Assembly: GCA_027487575.1 (NCBI GenBank)
Contig: JAIYDJ010000035.1
Span: 1-64,000, forward strand
DNA length: 64,000 bases
Direction: 5' to 3'
Source of the DNA: Rhodobacter sp.
GTDB taxonomy: Bacteria; Pseudomonadota; Alphaproteobacteria; Rhodobacterales; Rhodobacteraceae
Below the pieces are notes generated by a model. That model ran no database searches and was not told the origin of the DNA. It saw only the letters and a program-made list of their open reading frames with translations. Shown one piece after another: positions 9,289 through 17,897 of this stretch (position 1 is its first letter; each line of letters opens with the position of its first letter). Position numbers and translations under genes: made by a program.

Positions 9289-11352
9289 ATGCGCGCGATC
9301 CTCCCCCTTGCCATGGCCCTTGCGCTGTCCTCCGCCCCGGTTCTGGCGCGGGAAAACCACGCCATCCTGATCGGGGCGAACACCTATCCCGGACTGGAAG
9401 AGCGGTACTGGCTGAAAGGCCCGGCCAACGATGTGGCACTGGTGCAGACGTACCTGACGACCGCGGCCCCGGTGCCGTTCGAGACGGAGAATGTCACTGT
9501 CCTTTCCGACGGCGTCACCACCGCGCCCACGCTGGAGGCGATCCGCACCGCCTTTGCGGACCTGACGGCGCGGGTGCAGCCCGGCGATTTCGTCTATCTG
9601 CATTTTTCCGGCCACGGCACGCAGGCCCCGGCGCTGAACCCCGACGCGGAACTCGACGGGCTGGACGAACTGTTTCTTCCCACCGACATCGGCCCTTGGT
9701 CTGACAGTGTTGGCGCGGTGCAGAACGGTCTGGTGGATGATGAAATCGGGCAGATGATCGACGGTTTGCGCGCCAGGGGGGCGGATGTCTGGGCGGTGTT
9801 CGATTCGTGCCACAGCGGCACCGTCACCCGCGCAGCCCCCAGTGGCGCAGAAGAGGTCCGCACCCGGCAGTTGCCGCCCGAGGCATTATCCCTGCCCGAA
9901 CCCGCCCAGTCGCGCAGCGTCGAAGACCCGCGCGCCGCACCCGAGGCCCCCTTGGACGCCACCGACCAGCCCGGCAGTTTCGTGGCCTTCTACGCCGCCC
10001 AGACCAACGAGGTGACGCCGGAAAAGAACCTGCCGAAGGGCAAGCCCGGCCGCGTGCCGCACGGGGTTTTCACCTATGCCCTGTTCGAAACGCTGGCCGA
10101 ATACCCCGCCGCGACCTATGGCCAGATCGGCCAGGAGGTGCTGCGCAAATACGCGACCAAGTCGCTGGCCCGGTCGACCCCGATGTTCGAGGGCGATCTG
10201 GACCGCGTGGCGTTTTCCGGCACCCCCGGCACCCGCGTGGCCCAATGGCCCGCGACCCGCGATGGCGACACCTTCACCCTTCCCGCAGGCACCCTGCACG
10301 GATTGGCGCAGGATGAAATCCTTGCCGTCATGGCCTCTGCCGCCGATGAAACCGCCGCCGCCCTTGGTCATGTCCGGATCACCGATGCCCAGACCTTCAC
10401 CGCGACCGCGACCCCGGTCGAACAGGAGGGCAAGACCCTGCCCGCCGAACTGCCGCGCGGTCTGACGCTGCGCAAGATCACGACCGAACTGGATTTTTCG
10501 CTGTCCATCGCCCTGCCCGAACCGGGAAGCGCCCCGTCCGCCGCGCTGGCTGCGGCGATGGAGGCCCTGACCGCCGAATCCGGCCCCCGGCTGATCTACG
10601 TCGCAGCGGGCGAACCTGCCGATCTGACGCTGACAGTCCTGCCCGACAGCCCGCGTCCCGACGCTATCTGGGTCCTGCCCGGAACCGGGCTGGCCGACAC
10701 CGACTATGCCACGATCCCCTCGGTGACCACCGCCGACAAGGATGCCGCCGCGCTTGGGTTCACGCTGGCCGACACTCTGACGACGATGGCCCGCGCCATC
10801 AACCTGCTGAAGCTTGGCGACGGCATCGGGGCGGGCAGTCTGGATGTCGAGGTCGAGATGCAGACCCGCACCCCCGAGGACCGCACCCTGCGCCCCCTGC
10901 CCACCAACACCGTCCCCCGTCTTGTGCCCGATGACGAGGTGCACATTCTGGCGCGCAACAACATGGATGTGCCGGTCGACGTGAACGTCCTTTACATCGG
11001 CGCGGACTATTCGATCAGCCATTGGGCCGCCGAACGGATGCAGCCGGGCGACACGCTGAAACGCGGGCTGTTCAAGATCGGCGATTCGGTTCTGGGGGCC
11101 GAACGGATGGTCGTGGTCCTGACCCCTGCCGTTCCGCAATCGCCGGTCGAGAACCTTGATTTTCTGGCGCAGGACGCCCTCGATTACACCCGCGAGGTGC
11201 CGAAGGGCGCGCCCGGCCTGAAGGACGCACTTGCAGAGGCAGGCTTTGGCACCACCACCCGCGCCGCGACCGCGCTGACCGACGAGGCCGAAAGCGGCCC
11301 GGCGCCGGGCATCCTGCAGCTTGAACTGCGCACCGTGCCTGCCGGGGGCTGA
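9289..11352 (+). CDS. Exported caspase-like (C14) cysteine peptidase
   Basis: Prokaryotic caspase homologue (metacaspase/orthocaspase type) of 687 residues with a signal peptide ending near Ala20, so it acts outside the cytoplasm. The p20-like domain has both catalytic residues: His109 in HFSGHGTQ and Cys174 in DSCHSGT. Residues from about 250 to the end contain no motif I recognise with certainty; the stretch at about 545-615 (VHILARNNMDVPVDVNVLYIG and after) resembles DUF4384-type beta domains often fused to such caspases. It follows the small secreted protein by one base and is divergent from an HtrA-like protease, a two-component pair and a patatin-like lipoprotein. Ends two bases from the convergent iolG-like gene. 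Confidence 0.87.
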   Translation: MRAILPLAMALALSSAPVLARENHAILIGANTYPGLEERYWLKGPANDVALVQTYLTTAAPVPFETENVTVLSDGVTTAPTLEAIRTAFADLTARVQPGDFVYLHFSGHGTQAPALNPDAELDGLDELFLPTDIGPWSDSVGAVQNGLVDDEIGQMIDGLRARGADVWAVFDSCHSGTVTRAAPSGAEEVRTRQLPPEALSLPEPAQSRSVEDPRAAPEAPLDATDQPGSFVAFYAAQTNEVTPEKNLPKGKPGRVPHGVFTYALFETLAEYPAATYGQIGQEVLRKYATKSLARSTPMFEGDLDRVAFSGTPGTRVAQWPATRDGDTFTLPAGTLHGLAQDEILAVMASAADETAAALGHVRITDAQTFTATATPVEQEGKTLPAELPRGLTLRKITTELDFSLSIALPEPGSAPSAALAAAMEALTAESGPRLIYVAAGEPADLTLTVLPDSPRPDAIWVLPGTGLADTDYATIPSVTTADKDAAALGFTLADTLTTMARAINLLKLGDGIGAGSLDVEVEMQTRTPEDRTLRPLPTNTVPRLVPDDEVHILARNNMDVPVDVNVLYIGADYSISHWAAERMQPGDTLKRGLFKIGDSVLGAERMVVVLTPAVPQSPVENLDFLAQDALDYTREVPKGAPGLKDALAEAGFGTTTRAATALTDEAESGPAPGILQLELRTVPAGG

Positions 11353-11353
11353 T

Positions 11354-12358
11354 CTAGCCCAGCACCTCGGCAACCCGCACCGTCCGGCCTTCGGCGACGG
11401 ATTTCAACGCTGCCTCGGCCAGCGCCAGTGCCGCCAATCCGTCTTCGCCGGACGGTGAGGCTTCACCCTTACCGCCCAGTACGGCGATGAAGGCGGCAAT
11501 CTCGGCGGCGTAAGCCTCGGTGTAGCGGGTCATGAAGAAATCATGCAGCGGCGGGCGCGTGTAGCCTGCCGCGCTGGCCACCTCGATCATCACCGGGCGC
11601 TGGTTTTCCGCCGACACGGCCCCGAGGGCCCCGTGCACTTCGATGCGCTGGTCATAGCCATAGGTCGCCCGCCGCGAGTTCGAGATGACGGCCTGCTTGC
11701 CGGTGGCGGTTTTCAGCATGACCTGCACCGAGTCGAAATCGCCCGCCACCCCGATCTCGGGGTCGACCAGAACCGAGGCCATCGCCGACACTTCGGTGAT
11801 CTCTTCGCCCAACAGGAACCGGGCCATGTCGAAATCATGGATCGTCATGTCGCGGAAGATGCCCCCCGACCGCGCGATATAGGACACCGGTGGCGCACCC
11901 GGATCGCGGCTGGTGATCACCGCCATTTCCACCGCGCCGATCGTGCCCTTTGCAATCTCGGCCTTCACGGCGGCAAAATGCGGGTCAAAGCGGCGGTTGA
12001 AGCCGACCATCAGAACGGCCTTGGTTTCACGGACCACCTGCAGGCAGGATTTCACGCGGGCAAGGCTGAGGTCGATCGGCTTTTCGCAGAAGATCGCCTT
12101 GCCTGATCGGGCGAACGCCTCGATCAGATCGGCGTGGGTGTCGGTCGGCGTGCAGATCACGACCGCGTCGATGTCGGCCGACTGCAAAATGGCATCGATC
12201 GACCGCACATCGCAGCCATACTGCGCCGCGATCGCCGAAGCCGCCTCGGGCATCGCATCCGCCACGGCGACCAGCCGCGCATCCGCATCGCCGTGGATCG
12301 CCTTGGCATGGACCCGCCCGATGCGCCCTGCGCCCAAAAGCCCGAATCTGACCGTCAT
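11354..12358 (-). CDS. iolG: Gfo/Idh/MocA oxidoreductase, probably inositol 2-dehydrogenase
   Basis: NAD(P)-dependent dehydrogenase of 334 residues, best matching myo-inositol 2-dehydrogenase (inositol to scyllo-inosose). The Rossmann motif GAGRIG is at 8-13, the EKP motif with the catalytic lysine near 97, and the DMTIHDFDMARF segment supplies the conserved Asp and His. The start at 12358 follows a GGGGGA ribosome site; the reading frame stays open upstream. No other iol genes are near, so the substrate could be another sugar or polyol. Confidence 0.8.
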   Translation of the reverse strand: MTVRFGLLGAGRIGRVHAKAIHGDADARLVAVADAMPEAASAIAAQYGCDVRSIDAILQSADIDAVVICTPTDTHADLIEAFARSGKAIFCEKPIDLSLARVKSCLQVVRETKAVLMVGFNRRFDPHFAAVKAEIAKGTIGAVEMAVITSRDPGAPPVSYIARSGGIFRDMTIHDFDMARFLLGEEITEVSAMASVLVDPEIGVAGDFDSVQVMLKTATGKQAVISNSRRATYGYDQRIEVHGALGAVSAENQRPVMIEVASAAGYTRPPLHDFFMTRYTEAYAAEIAAFIAVLGGKGEASPSGEDGLAALALAEAALKSVAEGRTVRVAEVLG

Positions 12359-12480
12359 CTCGTCCCCCTTCCGGCAAGGCCGGGCTGATTTGCGGGCATG
12401 TTTCCGCCGCGGCGCGGGGCGCGTCAAGGCCGGGGCGAAACGCAATCCGGATTATTTGTTCCACCGTGCCCGAAAATGGT

Positions 12481-12493
12481 GCAGAAATTCTGC
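12481..12493. repeat. Perfect 13-base palindrome at the end of the ABC permease gene
   Basis: GCAGAA-A-TTCTGC starts 17 bases beyond the stop side of the permease gene and ends four bases short of it. It shares the GCAGAAA-TTC core with the palindrome at 17875-17893. It may be a weak terminator of the leftward permease gene or an operator of the iolG promoter region. Confidence 0.4.
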
Positions 12494-12497
12494 TCCG

Positions 12498-15011
12498 TCA
12501 GTCCTGCGCGCGCAACACCTGTGCCGGGCGTGCGGCCAGCGGACCCCAGGCGAACGCAAGTCCGGCCAGCAAGGTTGCCAGAATCCCGCCCAGCACGATG
12601 GCAAAGGCCGATACCGGCTCGAACGCATAGTCGGCTTCCATCACCCAGACCATCACCGCCCAGCCTGCCGCCGCCCCCGCCAGAACGGCAACCACACCTG
12701 CCGCAGCGCCCATTAACGCCGACCTCAAGGCAAAGCTCAGCAAGATGCGGGCACGCGACGCCCCCAGCACCTTGAGCAAGGCCGCCTCGTAGACCCGCGC
12801 GCGCGTGCCTGCCGCCGCCGCCCCGATCAGGACCACAAAGCCGGTCAGCAGCGTGGCCGATGCGGCCCAGGCGGTTGCGCTGGCAATCGCCGTCAGCGCC
12901 TCGGTCACCCGGTCCACCGCATCGCGCACCCGGATCGCCGTGATGTTGGGATAGGCCCGGCTGACATCGCGCATCAGCGCCGCTTCGGCCTCGGGCGTTG
13001 AATAGACCGTCGAGATGTAGGTGTGCGGCGCACCCTGCAGGGCCGCCGGGTTCATTGACAGCACGAACCCCATCCCGGCGGTCGAAAAGTCCACCAGCCG
13101 GAAACTGGTGATCTCGGCCTCGATATCCCGGCCCAGAACATTGACCGTCAGCCGGTCGCCCAACTTCAGCCCGATCTCTTCGGCCTCCTCGGCGGCAAAG
13201 CTGATCTGCGGCGGACCGGCATAATCCTCGGGCCACCACGCACCGGCCGTCACTGTCGCATTGGACGGCGGCCGGGCCGAGTAGGTCACGCCGCGATCAC
13301 CGGTCAGAACCCAGTGCTCGCCCCCGACCTCGCGCGCGGGTTTGCCGTTGATCTGGGTGATCACCCCGCGCAGCATTGGTGCATTTTCAGACCGCGTCAC
13401 CGCCGGGTCGCCATCGACGCGCGCCAGAAACCCCTCGATCTGGTCGGGCTGGATGTCGACGAAAAAGAACGAAGGCGCCCGCGCGGGCAGGTCGCGGTCG
13501 ATGGCGGTGCGAAGATTGGCGTCGATCTGTCCCACCGCCGCCAGCACCGACAGCCCCAGCCCCAGCGACAGGATGACCGAGGCCGCCTCGGACGCCGGGC
13601 CGCCGATCGCGCCGAAAGCGAGCCTCCATGCCACCCGGCCCCGCAATCCCCGCGTCAGGCGGCGTGCAACCGCGCGCAGCGCAAGTGCCGCCCCGGCCAG
13701 CACGATCAGCGCCCCGAGGATGCCCCCCGCCGACCCCAGCGCCAAAGTGGCCGCACCGGAAAACCACACCGCGCCGCCGACCAGCAGCACGGCCAACCCC
13801 ACGATCGCGACTAGCGCCCACACCCCGGGCCAGCCCCCGCCCGCCCCGCGATACAGCGCAGCCGCGCGGACCTTCTGGCTGCGTGCAAGCGGCCACAGGG
13901 TGAACAGGAATGCCGTCACCAACCCGTAGAAGGCCGCCTCGATCAGGGGCTTGGGATAAAGGCCGATTTCTGCGGGAAACGGCAGCCGCGCCTCGATCAG
14001 CGGTCCCGCCAACAGCGGAACCCCGGCCCCGAGCAGCAACCCGATCCCGACACCCAGCGCGGCCAACGCGCCGATCTGAACCAGATAGACGCCAAAGACC
14101 AGACCGCCCGTCGCGCCCAGAACCTTCAACGTGGCAATGGTCGCAACCTTTCCCTCCAGATAGGCGCGGACCGCACTGGCCACACCGACACCGCCCACCG
14201 CCAACCCGGCCAGCCCCACCAGGATCAGGAACGACCCGATCCGGTCCACGAACCGTTCAACCCCCGGTGCCGCACGGCGGCTGTCGGACCAGCGCATCCC
14301 GGCATCGCGGAACTGCGCCTCTGCGGCGGCTTCCAGCGCAGCCAGATCAGCCCCTTGCGGCAGCCGCAACCGGTAGGCCGTCTCGAACAGCGTGCCCGGT
14401 TCCAGAAGACCCGACTGTGCCAGCCCCGTGGTCCGCACGATGGTGCGCGGACCCAAGGCAAAGCCCCCGGTTGCCGAGTCAGGCTCGCGCAGCAGCACCG
14501 CCCCCAGCCGGAACTCCTGCAGGCCCAGCCGGAACCGGTCACCGACCGACAGACCCAACCGGTCCACCAGAACCTTGTCCATCACCGCACCCGGCACACC
14601 GTCTGCCCCGGCCAGCGCATCGGCCAGCGTTCCCGCCTCAAGCCCCACCGATCCAAGCAGCGGATAGGCCCCGTCCACCGCCTTGACCTGCGTCAGCGCG
14701 CGGTCTTCCGCCTCGCCCGCGCCCGCGACGACCATCGACCGGAAATCGACGATCTCGGACACTTCGTTGGCGATCCCTTCCATATAGGCCCGCTCTGCCT
14801 CGGTCGCAAAGCGGTAGGTGAATTCCATCTGCGCATCGCCGCCCAGCAACACCGCGCCCTGATCGCGCAAGCCCGCGTCGATGGCCGCGCGCACCATGCC
14901 GACCGCCGCGATGGCCGCCACACCAAGGGCAAGGCAGGCCAGAAACACCCGGAACCCCGACAGCCCGCCCCGCAACTCGCGCGCCGCGATGCGCATCGCA
15001 AGACCGATCAC
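12498..15011 (-). CDS. FtsX-like ABC transporter permease (YbbP type)
   Basis: Large membrane permease of 837 residues. An N-terminal membrane segment (near 17-40) is followed by a long periplasmic domain, three membrane segments and a cytoplasmic loop, then a second copy of this arrangement with membrane segments at the C-terminus, the FtsX/MacB-like YbbP architecture. The GTG start at 15011 overlaps the ATPase stop by four bases, showing coupling. The ATPase-permease pair is back to back with a TesA-like esterase, the same neighbourhood as tesA-ybbA-ybbP of E. coli. Such systems are thought to act on envelope lipids or lipoproteins, but the substrate is not established. Confidence 0.88.
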   Translation of the reverse strand: MIGLAMRIAARELRGGLSGFRVFLACLALGVAAIAAVGMVRAAIDAGLRDQGAVLLGGDAQMEFTYRFATEAERAYMEGIANEVSEIVDFRSMVVAGAGEAEDRALTQVKAVDGAYPLLGSVGLEAGTLADALAGADGVPGAVMDKVLVDRLGLSVGDRFRLGLQEFRLGAVLLREPDSATGGFALGPRTIVRTTGLAQSGLLEPGTLFETAYRLRLPQGADLAALEAAAEAQFRDAGMRWSDSRRAAPGVERFVDRIGSFLILVGLAGLAVGGVGVASAVRAYLEGKVATIATLKVLGATGGLVFGVYLVQIGALAALGVGIGLLLGAGVPLLAGPLIEARLPFPAEIGLYPKPLIEAAFYGLVTAFLFTLWPLARSQKVRAAALYRGAGGGWPGVWALVAIVGLAVLLVGGAVWFSGAATLALGSAGGILGALIVLAGAALALRAVARRLTRGLRGRVAWRLAFGAIGGPASEAASVILSLGLGLSVLAAVGQIDANLRTAIDRDLPARAPSFFFVDIQPDQIEGFLARVDGDPAVTRSENAPMLRGVITQINGKPAREVGGEHWVLTGDRGVTYSARPPSNATVTAGAWWPEDYAGPPQISFAAEEAEEIGLKLGDRLTVNVLGRDIEAEITSFRLVDFSTAGMGFVLSMNPAALQGAPHTYISTVYSTPEAEAALMRDVSRAYPNITAIRVRDAVDRVTEALTAIASATAWAASATLLTGFVVLIGAAAAGTRARVYEAALLKVLGASRARILLSFALRSALMGAAAGVVAVLAGAAAGWAVMVWVMEADYAFEPVSAFAIVLGGILATLLAGLAFAWGPLAARPAQVLRAQD

Positions 15012-15688
15012 AGCAGCCCCTCGCCCGCGATCCGCCCGTCGGCCAGCCGCACCACCCGGCTGCACCTTGCCGCGAGTTCCGGCGCATGGGTGACCAGGAT
15101 CAGCGTCGCCCCATGCCGGTCGCGCAGCCCGAACATCAGGTCCATGATGGCCGTCCCGTTCACGCCATCCAGATTTCCCGTCGGTTCATCCGCCAGCAGG
15201 ACCGCCGGACGTGGAACCACGGCCCGCGCCAGCGCCACGCGCTGCTGTTCGCCCCCGGACAACTGGCTGGGATAATGGTCCATCCGCGCGCCGAGGCCCA
15301 CGGCCTGCAATTCTGCCGCCGCCCGGCCAAAGGCATCCTGCATCCCAGCCAGTTCCAGCGGCAGCGCCACGTTTTCGTGAGCGGTCATCGTCGGAATCAG
15401 GTGGAAGCTTTGAAAGACCACGCCCATATTCCCCCTGCGGAAACGCGCCAGCCCATCCTCGTCCATCGCCGAAAGGTCCTGCCCCAGCGCCATCACCTGC
15501 CCCGACGTCGCCCGTTCCAGCCCGCCCATCAGCATCAGCAGCGACGATTTCCCCGATCCCGACGGCCCGACAAGCCCGACAGTCTCACCTTCTTCGACCG
15601 CAAGGGTGATGCCGCGCAGAATCTCCACCGGGCCCGCGTTGCCGGCCAGCGTCAATCCGACCCCGTTCAGTGAAAGCACCTGTCCCAT
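15008..15688 (-). CDS. ABC transporter ATP-binding protein (YbbA/LolD type)
   Basis: ATPase subunit of 226 residues for the FtsX-like permease. Walker A GPSGSGKSS is near 42-50, the Q-loop is in VVFQSFHLIP, the signature LSGGEQQR is near 143, Walker B is LLADEPTGNLD and the switch His is in VTHAPEL. The leucine-rich, LolD/MacB-like signature agrees with its FtsX-type partner. The start codon at 15688-15686 overlaps the divergent esterase start codon. Confidence 0.92.
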   Translation of the reverse strand: MGQVLSLNGVGLTLAGNAGPVEILRGITLAVEEGETVGLVGPSGSGKSSLLMLMGGLERATSGQVMALGQDLSAMDEDGLARFRRGNMGVVFQSFHLIPTMTAHENVALPLELAGMQDAFGRAAAELQAVGLGARMDHYPSQLSGGEQQRVALARAVVPRPAVLLADEPTGNLDGVNGTAIMDLMFGLRDRHGATLILVTHAPELAARCSRVVRLADGRIAGEGLL

Positions 15689-16355
15689 GATCCCTGCCCT
15701 TGCCCGTTTCCTTCCATATGGCGCAGCCCGCACAATCCGCAACGGTGCAGTTGCATTGCTTTTGGCCGGTCTGCCTGCCCATGCGGAAAAAACCCTGCTG
15801 GCGCTGGGGGACAGCCTGACACAGGGCTATGGCCTGCCGCAGGATCAGGGGTTCGTGCCGCAGATGCAGGCGTGGCTGCGGGCGCAAGGCGAGGACGTGA
15901 CGGTGATCAACGCCGGTGTGTCGGGCGACACCACAGCGGGCGGGCTGTCGCGGCTCGACTGGTCGCTTACGCCGGAGGTGGATGCGATGATCGTCAATCT
16001 GGGCGGCAACGACCTGCTGCGCGGACTTGATCCGGCCAGCAGCCGCGCCAACCTGGACAGGATTCTGGCCACCGCGCAGGCCCGCAACCTGCCCGTCCTT
16101 CTGGTGGGCCTGCAGGCTCCGGGCAACTACGGGCCCGACTTCAAGCGCGACTTCGACGCGATGTATCCCGCCCTTGCCGCCAGCTACGGGGCCGATCTGG
16201 AAACCGACTTCTTTGCGCCGCTGGTCGCGGCAGGCGGGCTTGATGCGGGCGTCATGCAACCCGATGGCATCCACCCCAGCGCAAAGGGGGTGGCCCTGAT
16301 CGTCGAAGGCCTTGGACCGAAGGTTCTGGCGCTGCTGAACAAGGTTGCCGACTGA
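15687..16355 (+). CDS. tesA: Exported TesA-like arylesterase/lysophospholipase
   Basis: GDSL-family hydrolase of 222 residues predicted to act in the periplasm on esters or lysophospholipids. A hydrophobic signal ends near AGLPAHA. Block I GDSLTQGYG carries the nucleophile Ser, block II has the glycine in NAGVSGDTTAGG, block III GGNDLLRG has the Asn, and block V DGIHPSAKG supplies the Asp and His. The ATG at 15687 overlaps the divergent ATPase start by two bases and lacks a good ribosome site, so translation could start later; no other ATG lies before the signal peptide core. Confidence 0.88.
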   Translation: MIPALARFLPYGAARTIRNGAVALLLAGLPAHAEKTLLALGDSLTQGYGLPQDQGFVPQMQAWLRAQGEDVTVINAGVSGDTTAGGLSRLDWSLTPEVDAMIVNLGGNDLLRGLDPASSRANLDRILATAQARNLPVLLVGLQAPGNYGPDFKRDFDAMYPALAASYGADLETDFFAPLVAAGGLDAGVMQPDGIHPSAKGVALIVEGLGPKVLALLNKVAD

Positions 16356-16414
16356 TCCCCCTTGCACCGGCGCGCGGCGCATCGGATCAATCGGCAGTCC
16401 CGAGGAGAACCGCC

Positions 16415-17830
16415 ATGACCCTGATCGCCGACCTGACCGCCGCAATCGGAGCCGACCATGTGCTGACGGGTGACGCGCTGGCCCGCTACCGCCCGGACTG
16501 GTCCTCGCATTACACATCGAACCCCTGCGCGGTGGCACGGCCTGCGAACACCGCCGAAGTGGCGTTGGTCATGCAGATCGCCGCCCGACACAAGATGCCG
16601 GTCACGCCCGTATCGGGCCTGACCGGCATCGTCGGCGGGGCGATGACCGAAGGCGGGCTGATGCTGTCGGTCGAACGGCTGAACCGCATCCGCGAGGTGC
16701 GCGCTGCAACCCGGATTGCCGTGGTCGAGGCGGGGGTGATCCTGTCACGCCTGCACGACGCGGCCGAGGCCGAGGGGCTGTACTTCCCGCTGTGGTTCGG
16801 CGCGCGGGGGTCTGCGATGATCGGCGGCGTGCTGTCGACCAATGCAGGCGGATCGAACGTGCTGCGCTATGGCTCCACCCGCGGCCTGTGTTTGGGGATC
16901 GAGGTGGTGCTGGCCGATGGCCGTGTGTTGAACCTGATGTCGCAACTGCACAAGGACAACTCGGGCTATGACCTGAAGAACCTGTTCATCGGGGCCGAAG
17001 GCACGCTTGGGATCATCACGGCGGCGGTGATGAAGCTGGTTCCCGCCCCCTTGGCCCATGCCACGGCATGGCTGGCCGCCCGCAGCCTGCCCGACGCGCT
17101 GACCCTGCTGAACCGTCTGCAAGAGGCGACCGGCGGCCGGGTCGAGGCGTTCGAATTCATGCCCGACACCTACATGCGCCGTCTGGCCGAGGCGCGGCCC
17201 GACATCCGCCAGCCGTTCACAACCCGCCGGGCGGTCAACATCCTTGTCGAGATCGGCACCACCACACCCGCCGACGCCACCCCCGGCCCGGAGGGCGCCG
17301 TGCCTTTGGTCGATCTGCTGGAAGGCACGCTGGCCGACCTGCTGGAACAGGGGGCGGTGGTCGAGGCCGAAGTCGCCCGCACTGAACAGCAGCGCCGGGC
17401 GATGTGGCACCGGCGGGAACTGGCGGCGGAAATCACCTATCACCGCAAACCGGCGATCGACACCGATGTAGCCCTGCCGCTGGACCGGGTCGGGGCGTTT
17501 CTCGACGCGATCCATGCCCGCCTGCCGGACCTGGACGCAGGGTCGGAAACCATGTCGGTCGCCCATCTGGGAGACGGCAACGTGCACTTCACCGTCTTTC
17601 CGACCCGCGACGATCCCGCCCTGCAGGACGCGGTGGTATCGGCCATCGAAGACGAGGTTCAGGCCCTTGGCGGTACGTTCAGCGCCGAACACGGTGTCGG
17701 ACTGTCGAAACTGCCGTCGATGGCGCGGCGCAAGGACCCGGTCGCGCTGGACGTGATGCGCAAGCTGAAGGCGGCGCTGGACCCTGACAACCTGCTCAAT
17801 CCCGGCAAGGTTGTTCCGGCGCGACCCTAG
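16415..17830 (+). CDS. FAD-linked 2-hydroxyacid dehydrogenase (GlcD/D-LDH family)
   Basis: Flavoprotein of 471 residues oxidising a 2-hydroxyacid such as D-lactate, glycolate or D-2-hydroxyglutarate. The FAD-binding PCMH domain covers about 35-215 with PVSGLTGIVGG and the ARGSAMIGGVLSTNAGGSN pyrophosphate-binding region. The C-terminal FAD-oxidase domain contains HLGDGNVHF with the metal or substrate histidines and the closing AEHGVGLSKL motif. A GGAG ribosome site precedes the ATG. Nothing nearby fixes the substrate. Confidence 0.88.
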   Translation: MTLIADLTAAIGADHVLTGDALARYRPDWSSHYTSNPCAVARPANTAEVALVMQIAARHKMPVTPVSGLTGIVGGAMTEGGLMLSVERLNRIREVRAATRIAVVEAGVILSRLHDAAEAEGLYFPLWFGARGSAMIGGVLSTNAGGSNVLRYGSTRGLCLGIEVVLADGRVLNLMSQLHKDNSGYDLKNLFIGAEGTLGIITAAVMKLVPAPLAHATAWLAARSLPDALTLLNRLQEATGGRVEAFEFMPDTYMRRLAEARPDIRQPFTTRRAVNILVEIGTTTPADATPGPEGAVPLVDLLEGTLADLLEQGAVVEAEVARTEQQRRAMWHRRELAAEITYHRKPAIDTDVALPLDRVGAFLDAIHARLPDLDAGSETMSVAHLGDGNVHFTVFPTRDDPALQDAVVSAIEDEVQALGGTFSAEHGVGLSKLPSMARRKDPVALDVMRKLKAALDPDNLLNPGKVVPARP

Positions 17831-17874
17831 GGACGAACTTGCTGCGAAAAGTCTGGCCGGGTCGTTGCAGCCCT

Positions 17875-17893
17875 GAATTTTCGCAGAAAATTC
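17875..17893. terminator. AT-rich perfect palindrome between convergent genes
   Basis: GAATTTTC-GCA-GAAAATTC forms an 8-base stem with a 3-base loop in the 67-base gap between the convergent dehydrogenase and hemC genes. Related sequences occur at 3707-3724 and 12481-12493, all at gene ends. Probably a transcription end signal or recognition site; the stem is AT rich and has no T run. Confidence 0.45.
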
Positions 17894-17897
17894 GCCC

